DNA of 64,000 nucleotides from Acidobacteriota bacterium (GTDB lineage: Bacteria > Acidobacteriota > Terriglobia > Acidiferrales > UBA7541). The stretch is from assembly GCA_003224085.1 (NCBI GenBank), contig QHYK01000060.1:1-64000 (forward strand). The letters run 5' to 3'. Position 1 is the stretch's first letter, and every line of letters begins with the position of its first letter. The position numbers were made by a program, and so were the translations under genes. Below are positions 54,344 through 61,749 of this stretch, piece by piece. The notes under the pieces are model-generated. The model worked only from the letters and a program-made list of their open reading frames with translations, did not search any database and had not been told where the DNA came from.

Positions 54344-54880
54344 ATGTCCGCAAAGAACATCCCGCGAAGACTTGCAAGTTGGGCGGTCGTGGGATTTGTT
54401 GCGGCTGTGTTATACGTCTTCATCACGCCGTGGTATCGACAGGGCGAACCGTCTATTGCTGGGAAGAAGGCCGAAGACTTTCCCCTCACCGTTGCAGGAA
54501 AGCAGACTCGACTTTCCGAGTTTAGAGGAAAAGTCGTTGTTCTCAACTTTTGGGCATCTTGGTGCGGTTCCTGCGTGGAAGAGATGCCAGACTTGGACCG
54601 TCTTCAAGCGCGGATCCGCTCACGTGGTGGTATTGTCCTAGCCGTTAGTATGGATAAGAACTGTGGTAACTACGAAGACTTCCTGAAGAATTATCCTGTA
54701 CGATTTTCGACTGCCTGCGAGCCAACGAACAAAGTTTCGTTGGACTACGGAACCGTACAGATTCCCGAAACCTATATCATCGACCGTGAAGGACGCATTG
54801 TGCGAAAGGTTATTGGTCCGCAGCAATGGGACTCCGCAGCAATGAACTCTTATTTTGATTCCATTCTGGCCGCTTCTTGA
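54344..54880 (+). CDS. TlpA-family thiol-disulfide oxidoreductase
   Basis: A 178-residue membrane-anchored thioredoxin-like protein. The anchor is near 10-29 (ASWAVVGFVAAVLYVFITPW). The active site is NFWASWCGSCVEEMPDLDRL, and the cis-Pro loop is QIPETYIIDREG. Proteins of this type reduce or oxidise cysteine pairs outside the cytoplasm, often for cytochrome c assembly. GGAG precedes ATG 54344. It is the only plus-strand gene in its neighbourhood. Confidence 0.9.
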   Translation: MSAKNIPRRLASWAVVGFVAAVLYVFITPWYRQGEPSIAGKKAEDFPLTVAGKQTRLSEFRGKVVVLNFWASWCGSCVEEMPDLDRLQARIRSRGGIVLAVSMDKNCGNYEDFLKNYPVRFSTACEPTNKVSLDYGTVQIPETYIIDREGRIVRKVIGPQQWDSAAMNSYFDSILAAS

Positions 54881-54925
54881 CTCCTGAGTGGCCGCTCCCG
54901 CCACGGACTTCAGCATGCAATTCGG

Positions 54926-55007
54926 TCCGGCTGAGAGGATTCCAACCTCTACCCCTTTCGGGACACTGGCCTAAGCCGTGCGCGTCTGGCAGTTCCGCCA
55001 CAGCCGG
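54926..55007 (-). tRNA. tRNA-Leu (anticodon UAG), divergent, with swapped 19-56 pair
   Basis: Read on the minus strand, the 82 bases fold as a class II tRNA. The acceptor is CCGGCTG with CAGCCGG (seven pairs), then discriminator A as in tRNA-Leu. The D stem is GCG/CGC. The anticodon loop CTTAGGC gives UAG, with stem CACGG/CAGTG (one G-A mismatch). The variable arm is TCCC-GAAA-GGGG and the T arm AGAGG-TTGGAAT-CCTCT. Position 19 is C and 56 is G, the reverse of the near-universal G19-C56. The genome continues CCG rather than CCA. Functional or recently decayed is undecided. Confidence 0.65.
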
Positions 55008-55285
55008 ATTCCTAACGCAGCCTGATATTTTGACAGATGGCTCCTCAGCCTTTCCGCATCGACTCCCGCCTTCGTACACGCATAGAAATACGCTTTGTCA
55101 CTTTCGAGAAGAAACCACACGGCAATTTTCTTCTCCGGAGAATAACGGTCCTGACGTTTTTGTCCATTACACCGACATTGCAGGCGAGGGCTACCGAACA
55201 CTGAAGCCGGGAGATCGCGTTCGAGATCGTGCGAGGCTCCAATGGTCCGCACGCGGCGAACGTAGTTGTTACCGATGACCCCCAA

Positions 55286-55582
55286 TTAAGCTGCTCGCCC
55301 TTGGGCTGGCGGCGATGGTTCGCCTTGTTGGTCATCGGCCCGAAGCTCAACCCCGCACTGCCGACACTTCGGGTTCTGCTTCCATTCCACGACAGCGTAA
55401 TGCTTGCCGCACTGCGGACACGTATAGCGCGTCATCAGCTTCCAATCTTTCTCGGCTTCCATGAGGCACACCTTCGGACGGCGCTGTGGCCACCGTCGAT
55501 TAGGACAACCGTAGACCCCGGAGTTGAACTCGTCAAGCCCCTGCCTTTGACGCCAGTCCATCTCTTCGCCACTCATCTCCAT
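55286..55582 (-). CDS. Small zinc-ribbon protein
   Basis: A 98-residue protein. The C-terminal half has YTCPQCGKHYAVVEW and then NPKCRQCGVEL, two CxxC pairs 16 residues apart that make a rubredoxin-like zinc ribbon. The N-terminal half is polar and could be upstream of the true start (Met 50 before TRYTCPQC is an option). It follows the PilZ gene on the same strand. Confidence 0.55.
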   Translation of the reverse strand: MEMSGEEMDWRQRQGLDEFNSGVYGCPNRRWPQRRPKVCLMEAEKDWKLMTRYTCPQCGKHYAVVEWKQNPKCRQCGVELRADDQQGEPSPPAQGRAA

Positions 55583-55639
55583 TTTGGAAACGTTTTTCGT
55601 GTTTATCGTTATGCTAAACGATCAGTGCGGAAAGCGCCG

Positions 55640-55933
55640 CTATTCTTGCCAAATTGTCCCGCTTTCTAAAACGGTTTCCAGTCCGGCTTCACCTTCACGG
55701 ACCCATCTTACTTGGCACCGCACCGTCAAGAGGTCATCGTCAAACGTTACCTCAACAGCTTGTCCTCGTCTCAAGTGGAAACTCCCGCGCACCCTGAAAC
55801 CGTCTTGCGACCTATCGACAACGACGCTTGGAAACCGCTCCACACGCCCTTTTAGATTGACCAGCAAACTGGCCCGTTTCTTCGTGACGATCCGTTTTGA
55901 TCGACGGCGCTCGGAAGCGGGAGAATTACGCAT
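55640..55933 (-). CDS. PilZ domain protein
   Basis: A 97-residue single-domain protein. The N-terminal RRRSKR fits the RxxxR c-di-GMP-binding motif and VVDRSQDGFRVRG the (D/N)xSxxG motif. Later strands (VEVTFDDDLLTVRCQVRWV) complete the barrel. It probably binds cyclic di-GMP, with an unknown partner. Confidence 0.8.
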   Translation of the reverse strand: MRNSPASERRRSKRIVTKKRASLLVNLKGRVERFPSVVVDRSQDGFRVRGSFHLRRGQAVEVTFDDDLLTVRCQVRWVREGEAGLETVLESGTIWQE

Positions 55934-55956
55934 TGACCGCTGACCTGGCTAATTGC

Positions 55957-56000
55957 GGGGGTGAGATTCCTGTGTTACGAAGGGTACCTATCTCACCCCC
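55957..56000. repeat. 11-base perfect inverted repeat
   Basis: GGGGGTGAGAT (55957-55967) and ATCTCACCCCC (55990-56000) are perfectly complementary with a 22-base spacer. It lies in the gap before the ligase fragment. It may be a terminator-like hairpin or the end of a small mobile element. No second copy was noticed in the window. Confidence 0.5.
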
Positions 56001-56087
56001 TCGTGTATCGACAAGGGAACATATTACTTATCGCAACGCACCTACAGCGCAATCAGGTGAATACGGTGTTCACTTTAGGAATTGTGC

Positions 56088-56390
56088 TTAAAGCATCGGA
56101 TCATCGATGCTTTCTCGCTCGTGTCCGCAACGGTTTTGTCCCGGCGTCACGCCGACAAGTCTTCGAGAAAATCCGTCCCCTCGTATCCCCAACGATGCCG
56201 TTCGTCAATCTGCCTGATGAGCATCCATCGCGTTGGGGTGAAAATCTGACGGCTGACAAAATGAAGGAATGCGTTTGGCTGCGCCCCGAGGCTGTTGCTC
56301 AGGTTGAGTTTTTGGAGTGGACGGCGGGAGATCGGCTGAGGCATAGCACATTTGTTGGGCTGCGTGAGGACAAAAGCGCCCGACTTGGGT
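56088..56390 (+). pseudogene. C-terminal fragment of a LigD-type DNA ligase
   Basis: The frame reads ARVRNGFVPASRRQVFEKIR, then SPTMPFVNLPDEHPSRWGE and MKECVWLRPEAVAQVEFLEW. This matches the last 95 or so residues of the ligase at 22043-23059 almost position by position (for example LPDTHKSRWGD there). The adenylation domain, including motif I, is missing. The DNA is similar but clearly diverged, so this is a remnant of a paralogue, not a recent copy. Confidence 0.8.
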
Positions 56391-56801
56391 TAAGGAGCAC
56401 GTCGGAGAAGCCTGATCGGGTACTGGCCCCCACTTTACCGGTAAGCGGTCATCAGAAAGCAAGTGAATTATGCCGCTGCTCGTTTTGCACAGAATCATTT
56501 TTCGATTCTCCTTGACACGCACGTCCGCGAGGAACAGGATCATTTCGAAGTTTCGCCCTTTGAGGTGAGACTCCCGCTCCGTACTCCGACGGCAGTTTCT
56601 TTAACAGCTAAGCTCTGCGTCGAGCGCCAAGAGGGCAGTACGTCCTCGACTCGTTTTTCTACGCCCGCGACGGGCCTAGCCTTCTGTCCGACGTACACAA
56701 CTGCACGCCCAGGACCGCAGCGGTTCCAGGCCATAACATTCGAGTCCGACGCGCTTCATGCGAGGCCAGTTTTTTGCTTTTCTCAAAAAGGAGAACATCC
56801 C

Positions 56802-57251
56802 ATGTCAGAAGTAAACAAAACTATCGTCCGTCGTCTGTTTGAAGAGGTTTGGAACAAGGGTAATCTGTCGATGGCAGACGAACTCTTTACCCCAAACTAT
56901 GTCCACCATGACCCCTCGACACCCGATCTTGGACGGGGCCCCGAGAGTGAAAAGAAGAGAGCGACGCTCTACCGCTCTGCTTTCCCCGACCTTCGATTGA
57001 CGATCGAGGACATCATTGCCGAAGGCGAAACTGTGATTGCCCGTTGGTCCTGTAGGGGTACCCATAAAGGCGATCTCAGCGGGATTGCGCCAACGGGGAA
57101 GCAGGTCACCATCTCCGGGGTGAGCATCGTCCGCTTCAGTGGCAGCAAGATGGCAGAAAGCTGGATCAACTGGGACGCTCTGGGCCTTATGCAGCAGCTC
57201 GGCGTCGTCCCTGAGCTTGCCAAAGCCAAAGCCGTTGCAGCGAAGCCATAG
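56802..57251 (+). CDS. SnoaL-like ester cyclase family protein
   Basis: A 149-residue NTF2-fold protein: IVRRLFEEVWNKGNLSMADELF, YVHHDPSTPDLGRGPE, DLRLTIEDIIAEGETVIARW, GTHKGDLSGIAPTGKQVTISG and ESWINWDALGLMQQLG are typical of the SnoaL/ester-cyclase group (predicted catalytic His and Asp in the pocket). AAAAAGGAG lies ten bases before ATG 56802. It stands alone; the substrate is unknown. Confidence 0.88.
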   Translation: MSEVNKTIVRRLFEEVWNKGNLSMADELFTPNYVHHDPSTPDLGRGPESEKKRATLYRSAFPDLRLTIEDIIAEGETVIARWSCRGTHKGDLSGIAPTGKQVTISGVSIVRFSGSKMAESWINWDALGLMQQLGVVPELAKAKAVAAKP

Positions 57252-57567
57252 ACTTCGGAGAACTTTCCAACGTTTCTCACGGGAGCGGCTCCCTCCGCTC
57301 CCATTTTCTCCCGGCTTCCACTCGACCGTCGGCGGTCACTTGCCTGTGTAGTCGGGTTACCCTACAAGTGAAATCGGTCATCGGCACTTGATTTCATAAC
57401 AATGTCGGCTCCCTCGACCCGGGCAAACCCTGGGCGTTTCAATTCAATGTTTAGTGTTTCCCCTTCGCCTTCGCTGCCCTATATTTTGCCCACCGCGCTT
57501 AAACGGATTGGCAGGAAGAAGCGGGTAATGTCTGCGACTGCGAGAGCGAAGCTACCGCCTAGAATCT
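57252..57567. other. Intergenic region, no gene seen
   Basis: The region separates the SnoaL-like gene and the convergent minus-strand gene at 57568. Short frames lack motifs and start signals. No hairpin with a T tract was noticed. Confidence 0.5.
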
Positions 57568-57936
57568 TTATCGCTGTTCCCACTGCGAGCGAGCGACTTC
57601 CGCGCACTCCTTGAAAACATCATGGCCGAACTTGTGACTCGCAGCGGCAGCACTCACCTCATCGTAGCTATCAGCATAAGAGCGAAGGGTCTCGGAAACG
57701 ATACAGAGTGCAATGGTACGGACTTCGATGCCGTATCGCTCTCGCAGTAGGTGTGCGTATTGGGGACGCCAAGGAGGTGGGAGACCGTAGGCCAGCACAG
57801 CGTAATGTCCTCGCCAGACATCATAACGAGCCTTCAAGCGGCCACGCATTGGAGCCGTGTATTCCCGAATCAACTCGGCACAAACGACCAAGGCAAGAAT
57901 GCCAACGACCAAAGCGGCTTTTTTGCGGACCTTCAC
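57568..57936 (-). CDS. Hypothetical membrane-anchored protein
   Basis: A 122-residue protein from GTG 57936 with an N-terminal span (KAALVVGILALVVCAEL). The rest is soluble: YDVWRGHYAVLAYGLPPPWRP, YAHLLRERYGIEVRTIALC and the Cys-containing SHKFGHDVFKECAEVARSQW. It is not a known enzyme family to me, but the composition is that of a real gene. It directly follows the truncated permease in the same direction. Confidence 0.65.
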   Translation of the reverse strand: MKVRKKAALVVGILALVVCAELIREYTAPMRGRLKARYDVWRGHYAVLAYGLPPPWRPQYAHLLRERYGIEVRTIALCIVSETLRSYADSYDEVSAAAASHKFGHDVFKECAEVARSQWEQR

Positions 57937-57939
57937 GAA

Positions 57940-58227
57940 AGCACCACCACGTGAACCCCGGATTCTTCGCAAGCGTTCGCGCTCCGTAGCGCAAATCATG
58001 CCAACTAGTTTCCAGCGACACGATGCGCCACGCTTCCCGGCACGCTTCCTTGATCCGCGTAACGTTCCGAATGGCCGTCGCGCCGCATAGCGCGCTTCCA
58101 CTCCTTCCATGTCCCGCGCGCGATTTTTCGCTTCGCGCATGGCCAGATGAAAGGCCAGTTCGTCCTCCAAGTCGCGATCCAATTGCCTCCTCTTGAACAG
58201 CGCCTTGACCCTCATCCACCAGCTCAT
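57940..58227 (-). pseudogene. ADOP-family permease, N-terminal remnant with a frameshift
   Basis: From ATG 58227 the frame reads MSWWMRVKALFKRRQLDRDL, EDELAFHLAMREAKNRARDM and GVEARYAARRPFG, the typical amphipathic start of acidobacterial orphan permeases. Near 58065 coherence moves to the next frame: NVTRIKEACREAWRIVSLET, SWHDLRYGARTLAKNPGFT. It then stops where the first membrane helix should begin, so about 700 residues are missing. The adjacent PadR gene is the usual partner. Confidence 0.75.
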
Positions 58228-58325
58228 GCCATTTCTCCGGATTCTCCCCACCCTGGTAGCCATGGTGGGGGCGCGTTTTGGCGCGTCCCGGTTCCCAATT
58301 TCGATTTTCGAATTTGCGTTCCTCC

Positions 58326-58589
58326 TCACGCCACCTGCATCGCCCTTGCCATGGCCCCCGACATTCGCCGCCCATACTCGGCTTCTTCCGCAAGTTTTTT
58401 GCGCCCAGCCGCCGTAAGCGAATAGTACTTGGCCCGGCGATTGTTTTCCGACGCACCCCACTCGGCCGACAGCAGCCCCTTCCACTCCAGCCAGTGCAGT
58501 GCCGCGTAGAGCGCCCCTTCTTCCACGTGCAAAACGTCGTTCGAGCTTTCATGGATCCATTCTGCCACGCCAAATTTTCCCACTCCCAT
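58326..58589 (-). CDS. PadR-family transcriptional regulator, N-terminally shortened
   Basis: An 87-residue protein. DVLHVEEGALYAALHWLEWKG, LSAEWGASENNRRAKYYSLT and AGRKKLAEEAEYGRRM form the PadR winged helix. Family members usually have about 20 more residues at the N-terminus (first helix); here GVGKFGVAEWIHES replaces it, so DNA binding could be weakened or the gene is decaying. ATG 58589 follows a palindromic leader. Confidence 0.75.
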   Translation of the reverse strand: MGVGKFGVAEWIHESSNDVLHVEEGALYAALHWLEWKGLLSAEWGASENNRRAKYYSLTAAGRKKLAEEAEYGRRMSGAMARAMQVA

Positions 58590-58614
58590 AAACCCTTTAG
58601 GGAGTCACTCTACA

Positions 58615-58632
58615 CCCCTAAATGTTTAAGGG
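58615..58632. promoter_or_regulatory. Candidate PadR operator upstream of the PadR gene
   Basis: CCCCTAAA (58615-58622) and TTTAAGGG (58625-58632) make an imperfect inverted repeat, and CCCTTTAGGG lies nearby at about 58593-58602. Both are within 45 bases of the PadR start, in the promoter region. Autoregulation at such sites is common in the family; function here is inferred. Confidence 0.35.
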
Positions 58633-58808
58633 ATCGTTTTTGTTTCCTCCCGCAGGAAGTTTCGGGATGGCCGTTGCCAGGACAGGCTTTACAAAAAGGG
58701 GTTGGGGTCCCCCGATTTTCACACTTTAAACCTCAAAATCTTATTGGTCTATTCCCTCCTTCTTTACATTCTTATGTCCTTACTTCATTATTTCTTTGCC
58801 TTTTCAGC

Positions 58809-59657
58809 ATGCCTCGCCAGCGTCTTGGTCAACATTTTCTCGCCGACCTCGACTGGCGCGAGCAAATCGCCCGCGCCATTCGCGTCTCTCCGCACTCCCT
58901 GGCGCCGCTTGTCGGCGGCGAGCGTTCCCAGAAGCTTCCTCTTTCTACCGCCGTCACGCATTGCTGGATCGAAATGGGTGCCGGCCACGGCGAGATGACG
59001 CGCCATCTGCTTGCTTCCGACGACCCGGTTACCGCCATCGAACTGGATCCCTCGCTTGCTGCAGGCCTTCGCCGCCTCGCGAAAGAGTTTCCGCAACTTA
59101 CGGTCGTCTCCGGAGACATTCTCAAAACGGATCTGCCCGCGCTCGCCTCCGGCCGACGCATCCGCATCTACGGCAATCTTCCCTACTACATCACTTCGCC
59201 GATCCTTCATCACCTCTTCACCCACGCATCGCTGATCGACGAAATGCACTTCGTCATCCAGACCGAAGTCGCCGCGCGCCTGGCCGCCGCGCCGGGCACG
59301 CGCGATTACGGCTATCTTTCTGTCGTCACGCAGTTCTACGCGCGCCCGGAAATCGTCTTCGAAATTCCGCGCGAGGCATTTCAGCCGCCGCCTGAGGTGA
59401 CTTCCGCGCTCGTCACTCTGCGCCTTCCCGGTGCACGCGCAAAACTCGGCCTGAAAGACGAAGCGCGCTTCCTGAATTTTGTGAAATTGTCTCTCTCGCA
59501 GAAGCGCAAAATGCTGGTGAACAACCTGCGGTCCCTCGCCAAGCCGGAAAAAATTCGCGCCGCGCTGGGTTCGCTCAATCTGCGCCCCGACGCCCGCGCC
59601 GAGCAGCTCACCGTCGCCGAGCTCGCCGCTCTTCATCGACTCTTGGAAGGCTCCTGA
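58809..59657 (+). CDS. rsmA: 16S rRNA (adenine(1518)-N(6)/adenine(1519)-N(6))-dimethyltransferase
   Basis: Also called KsgA; it dimethylates two adenines near the 3' end of 16S rRNA. The 282-residue protein has RQRLGQHFLADLDW, WIEMGAGHGEMTRHLL (SAM motif I), IELDPSLAAGL, YGNLPYYITSPIL (NLPY catalytic motif) and the C-terminal LSLSQKRKMLVNNLR. An insert of about 20 residues around APLVGGERSQKLPL separates the first helix and motif I. ATG 58809 gives the family-typical start. Confidence 0.93.
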   Translation: MPRQRLGQHFLADLDWREQIARAIRVSPHSLAPLVGGERSQKLPLSTAVTHCWIEMGAGHGEMTRHLLASDDPVTAIELDPSLAAGLRRLAKEFPQLTVVSGDILKTDLPALASGRRIRIYGNLPYYITSPILHHLFTHASLIDEMHFVIQTEVAARLAAAPGTRDYGYLSVVTQFYARPEIVFEIPREAFQPPPEVTSALVTLRLPGARAKLGLKDEARFLNFVKLSLSQKRKMLVNNLRSLAKPEKIRAALGSLNLRPDARAEQLTVAELAALHRLLEGS

Positions 59658-59794
59658 TGCGCACTGGCTCGCACGAACATTGGAGCCAGAAAGGAGTTTT
59701 GTCATTCCAGGCGTCCGATTTTGGCGCGAGAAATCTGCTGCCTGTTTGTCGAAAGCGGGGAAAAGATTCATCGTGGCGCCGCGCTTTCGCGCCG

Positions 59795-60526
59795 TCACAG
59801 AACCGCTTCGGGTTCTTTTTTCAGCGCCGCCACCAGGCGATCGGGGTAATCACTCATAATCCCGTCAACGCCGGCTTCGATCAGCAGCCGCATGTGCGCC
59901 GGCTGGTTGATGGTCCAGCAAACGATCTGCAAATCTTTTTTCCGCGCTTTCTCCAGCAGCGCCGGTGTGACCAGCTCGCCGCGGACGACCAACTGCCGCG
60001 CGCCGATTTCCACGGCCTTCTCCACCGGATTGTCGAGCTGCCTGTCGTAAAGCAAGCCGGTCATCACCGTGGGCTCGATTTTGCGCACGTTTAGCACCAT
60101 GGAGGGATCAAAAGAAATCACCACCGCGCGCGGAATTTCTCCGGTTTCGCGCAACGAGGCAATCAGTGCGTGCTCTCCGCCCCAGGAGCCGCTGGGCTTC
60201 ATTTCCAGGTAAAACACCACGTCGTTCTTCTTCGAGAACTGCAGGATTTCATCCAGCGTGGGAATGCGTTCGCCGGCAAATTCGCTGCCGAACCACGACC
60301 CGGCGTCCAGCTGGCGCAATTCCGCAAGCGACAAGTCGTGCACGGATCCGCGGCCGTTCGTGGTGCGGTTCACTTTCTCATCATGGATGGCCACGAAATG
60401 CGCGTCGCGCGAAAGCTGCAGGTCCGTTTCGATGAACGTCGCCCCGAGCGCCACCGCTTTTCGGAATGCAGTCAGCGTGTTCTCCGGCGCGTGCCCCGAG
60501 GCTCCCCGGTGTGCAATCACCAGCAT
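59795..60526 (-). CDS. Glycerophosphodiester phosphodiesterase
   Basis: It hydrolyses glycerophosphodiesters to glycerol 3-phosphate and an alcohol. The 243-residue protein has LVIAHRGASGHAPENTLTAF (catalytic His), FIETDLQLSRDAHFVAIHD (metal Glu and Asp, second His), FYLEMKP and VDGIMSDYPDRLV. No signal peptide, so it is cytoplasmic. It stands alone. Confidence 0.93.
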   Translation of the reverse strand: MLVIAHRGASGHAPENTLTAFRKAVALGATFIETDLQLSRDAHFVAIHDEKVNRTTNGRGSVHDLSLAELRQLDAGSWFGSEFAGERIPTLDEILQFSKKNDVVFYLEMKPSGSWGGEHALIASLRETGEIPRAVVISFDPSMVLNVRKIEPTVMTGLLYDRQLDNPVEKAVEIGARQLVVRGELVTPALLEKARKKDLQIVCWTINQPAHMRLLIEAGVDGIMSDYPDRLVAALKKEPEAVL

Positions 60527-60744
60527 TCCGATTTTCGCTCCCTTTGCGGTTGCACCGCTTCGCGCAACACCGCTCTCGAAAAATAGTTTCTCTTTTCCAA
60601 GGAATTGCTTGAAAAGAGCAGTGGCCCAAACATCATGTTAGCATTTAATTTCCTAAGCCATTCGTGCACCTTTTTCGCCTTCACCGTGAATCTAACTCAC
60701 CAGGGACCTTAGATAGTTTGAGAGAGTTCGTCGAGGAGGACGCC

Positions 60745-61326
60745 ATGGGAAAGGAAATTCGGGCCCTGTTTGCAGCACTCCTATTGACCGCAACGAGTGC
60801 CGCGGCAGCCAACGCGGCGGGATTGCTGCAGGAAAGCAAGCACCAGCGCAGTGAAGACAAATACCGCGCGAGGCTTGCCAACCAAGTGCGCCACCAATTG
60901 GTGATGCTGCCGTGGTATTCGGTGTTCGACAATCTGGCGTTTCGCATCGACAGAGACAAAGTCACGTTGCTTGGCCAGGTGACTCGGCCGGTGTTGAAAT
61001 CCGACGCGGAAGCTGCGGTGAAAAGCATCGAAGGTGTGGCATCCGTGAAAAACGAAATCGAGGTTCTCCCGCTTTCAGCGATGGACGATCAATTGCGCCG
61101 CGCCGTGTACCGCGCAATTTACAGCGGGCCTGGGCTCCAGCGGTATGGACTAGGGGCGATTCCGTCGATTCACATCATCGTGAAAAACGGCAACGTCACG
61201 CTGGAAGGCATCGTGGACAGCGAGATGGACAGGAATCTCGCCAATTTGCGGGCGAACCAGGTACCCAATGTGTTTTCGGTGAAGAATAATCTGGTCGTGG
61301 CGCGCAACGAGAAAAAACGCGCCTGA
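60745..61326 (+). CDS. Exported protein with two BON domains
   Basis: A 193-residue protein. The signal peptide is at about 1-24 (LFAALLLTATSAAAANA). Two BON modules follow, near 40-110 (VTLLGQVTRPVLKSDAEAAV, GVASVKNEIEVLPLS) and 115-185 (VTLEGIVDSEMDRNLANLRA, VFSVKNNLVV). BON domains bind membranes or periplasmic partners. GAGGAGG lies just before ATG 60745. It is divergent from the phosphodiesterase gene. Confidence 0.88.
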   Translation: MGKEIRALFAALLLTATSAAAANAAGLLQESKHQRSEDKYRARLANQVRHQLVMLPWYSVFDNLAFRIDRDKVTLLGQVTRPVLKSDAEAAVKSIEGVASVKNEIEVLPLSAMDDQLRRAVYRAIYSGPGLQRYGLGAIPSIHIIVKNGNVTLEGIVDSEMDRNLANLRANQVPNVFSVKNNLVVARNEKKRA

Positions 61327-61386
61327 AATCCGTCGTGTCGCGAGGGGTTGCGTCGTTCGCAAGAATCGTATCGAAGAAACGGTGCA

Positions 61387-61672
61387 TCACGCCGCGCCTG
61401 CAGCTCCGCTTCGGTGCAACTGGCGGGAAATGCGCCGCGCGATTTCTTTCACCGCTTCGACAATGCGCGGCATGTTTGCTTCGTCCACCTGAGTGAGGGT
61501 GCCGCTGGCGCCCAGAGCCGCAACGACATTTCCTATGACGTTGAAAGTCGGCGCGCCTAGGCAGCGCGCGCCCAAACTGTTTTCTTCATCGTCCACCCGC
61601 ATAGCCTTCTTGCTTGACGCGCTCCAAATCCGCGAGCAGGCATTTGCCGACGCTTGTCGCATTTGGCTAAAC
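61387..61672 (-). pseudogene. IclR-family regulator, C-terminal remnant with a frameshift
   Basis: In one frame VDDEENSLGARCLGAPTF, NVIGNVVAALGASGTLT and PRIVEAVKEIARRISRQL match the end of the IclR effector domain. Just upstream the matching segment TSVGKCLLADLERVKQEGYA is in a different frame, so an indel lies near 61600. The winged helix and most of the effector domain are missing. IclR proteins often control aceB-type genes; the neighbour here is malate synthase. Confidence 0.75.
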
Positions 61673-61749
61673 TTGGACAGCGAATTGCTTTGCTTGGTGC
61701 GCCAACCGGTCCTAAGTCAAATTCGCAACAGAAAGGACTGACGAGCTTT

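Noticed and set aside
54971-55285. Minus-strand 104-codon frame with KKIAVWFLLESDKAYF
   Set aside because: Part of it looks protein-like, but its end overlaps the tRNA-Leu gene and neighbouring frames compete; it may be a relic, but there is not enough to call.
57402-57614. Plus-strand 70-codon frame after the SnoaL-like gene
   Set aside because: No ribosome site or motif, and it overlaps the convincing minus-strand gene at 57568.
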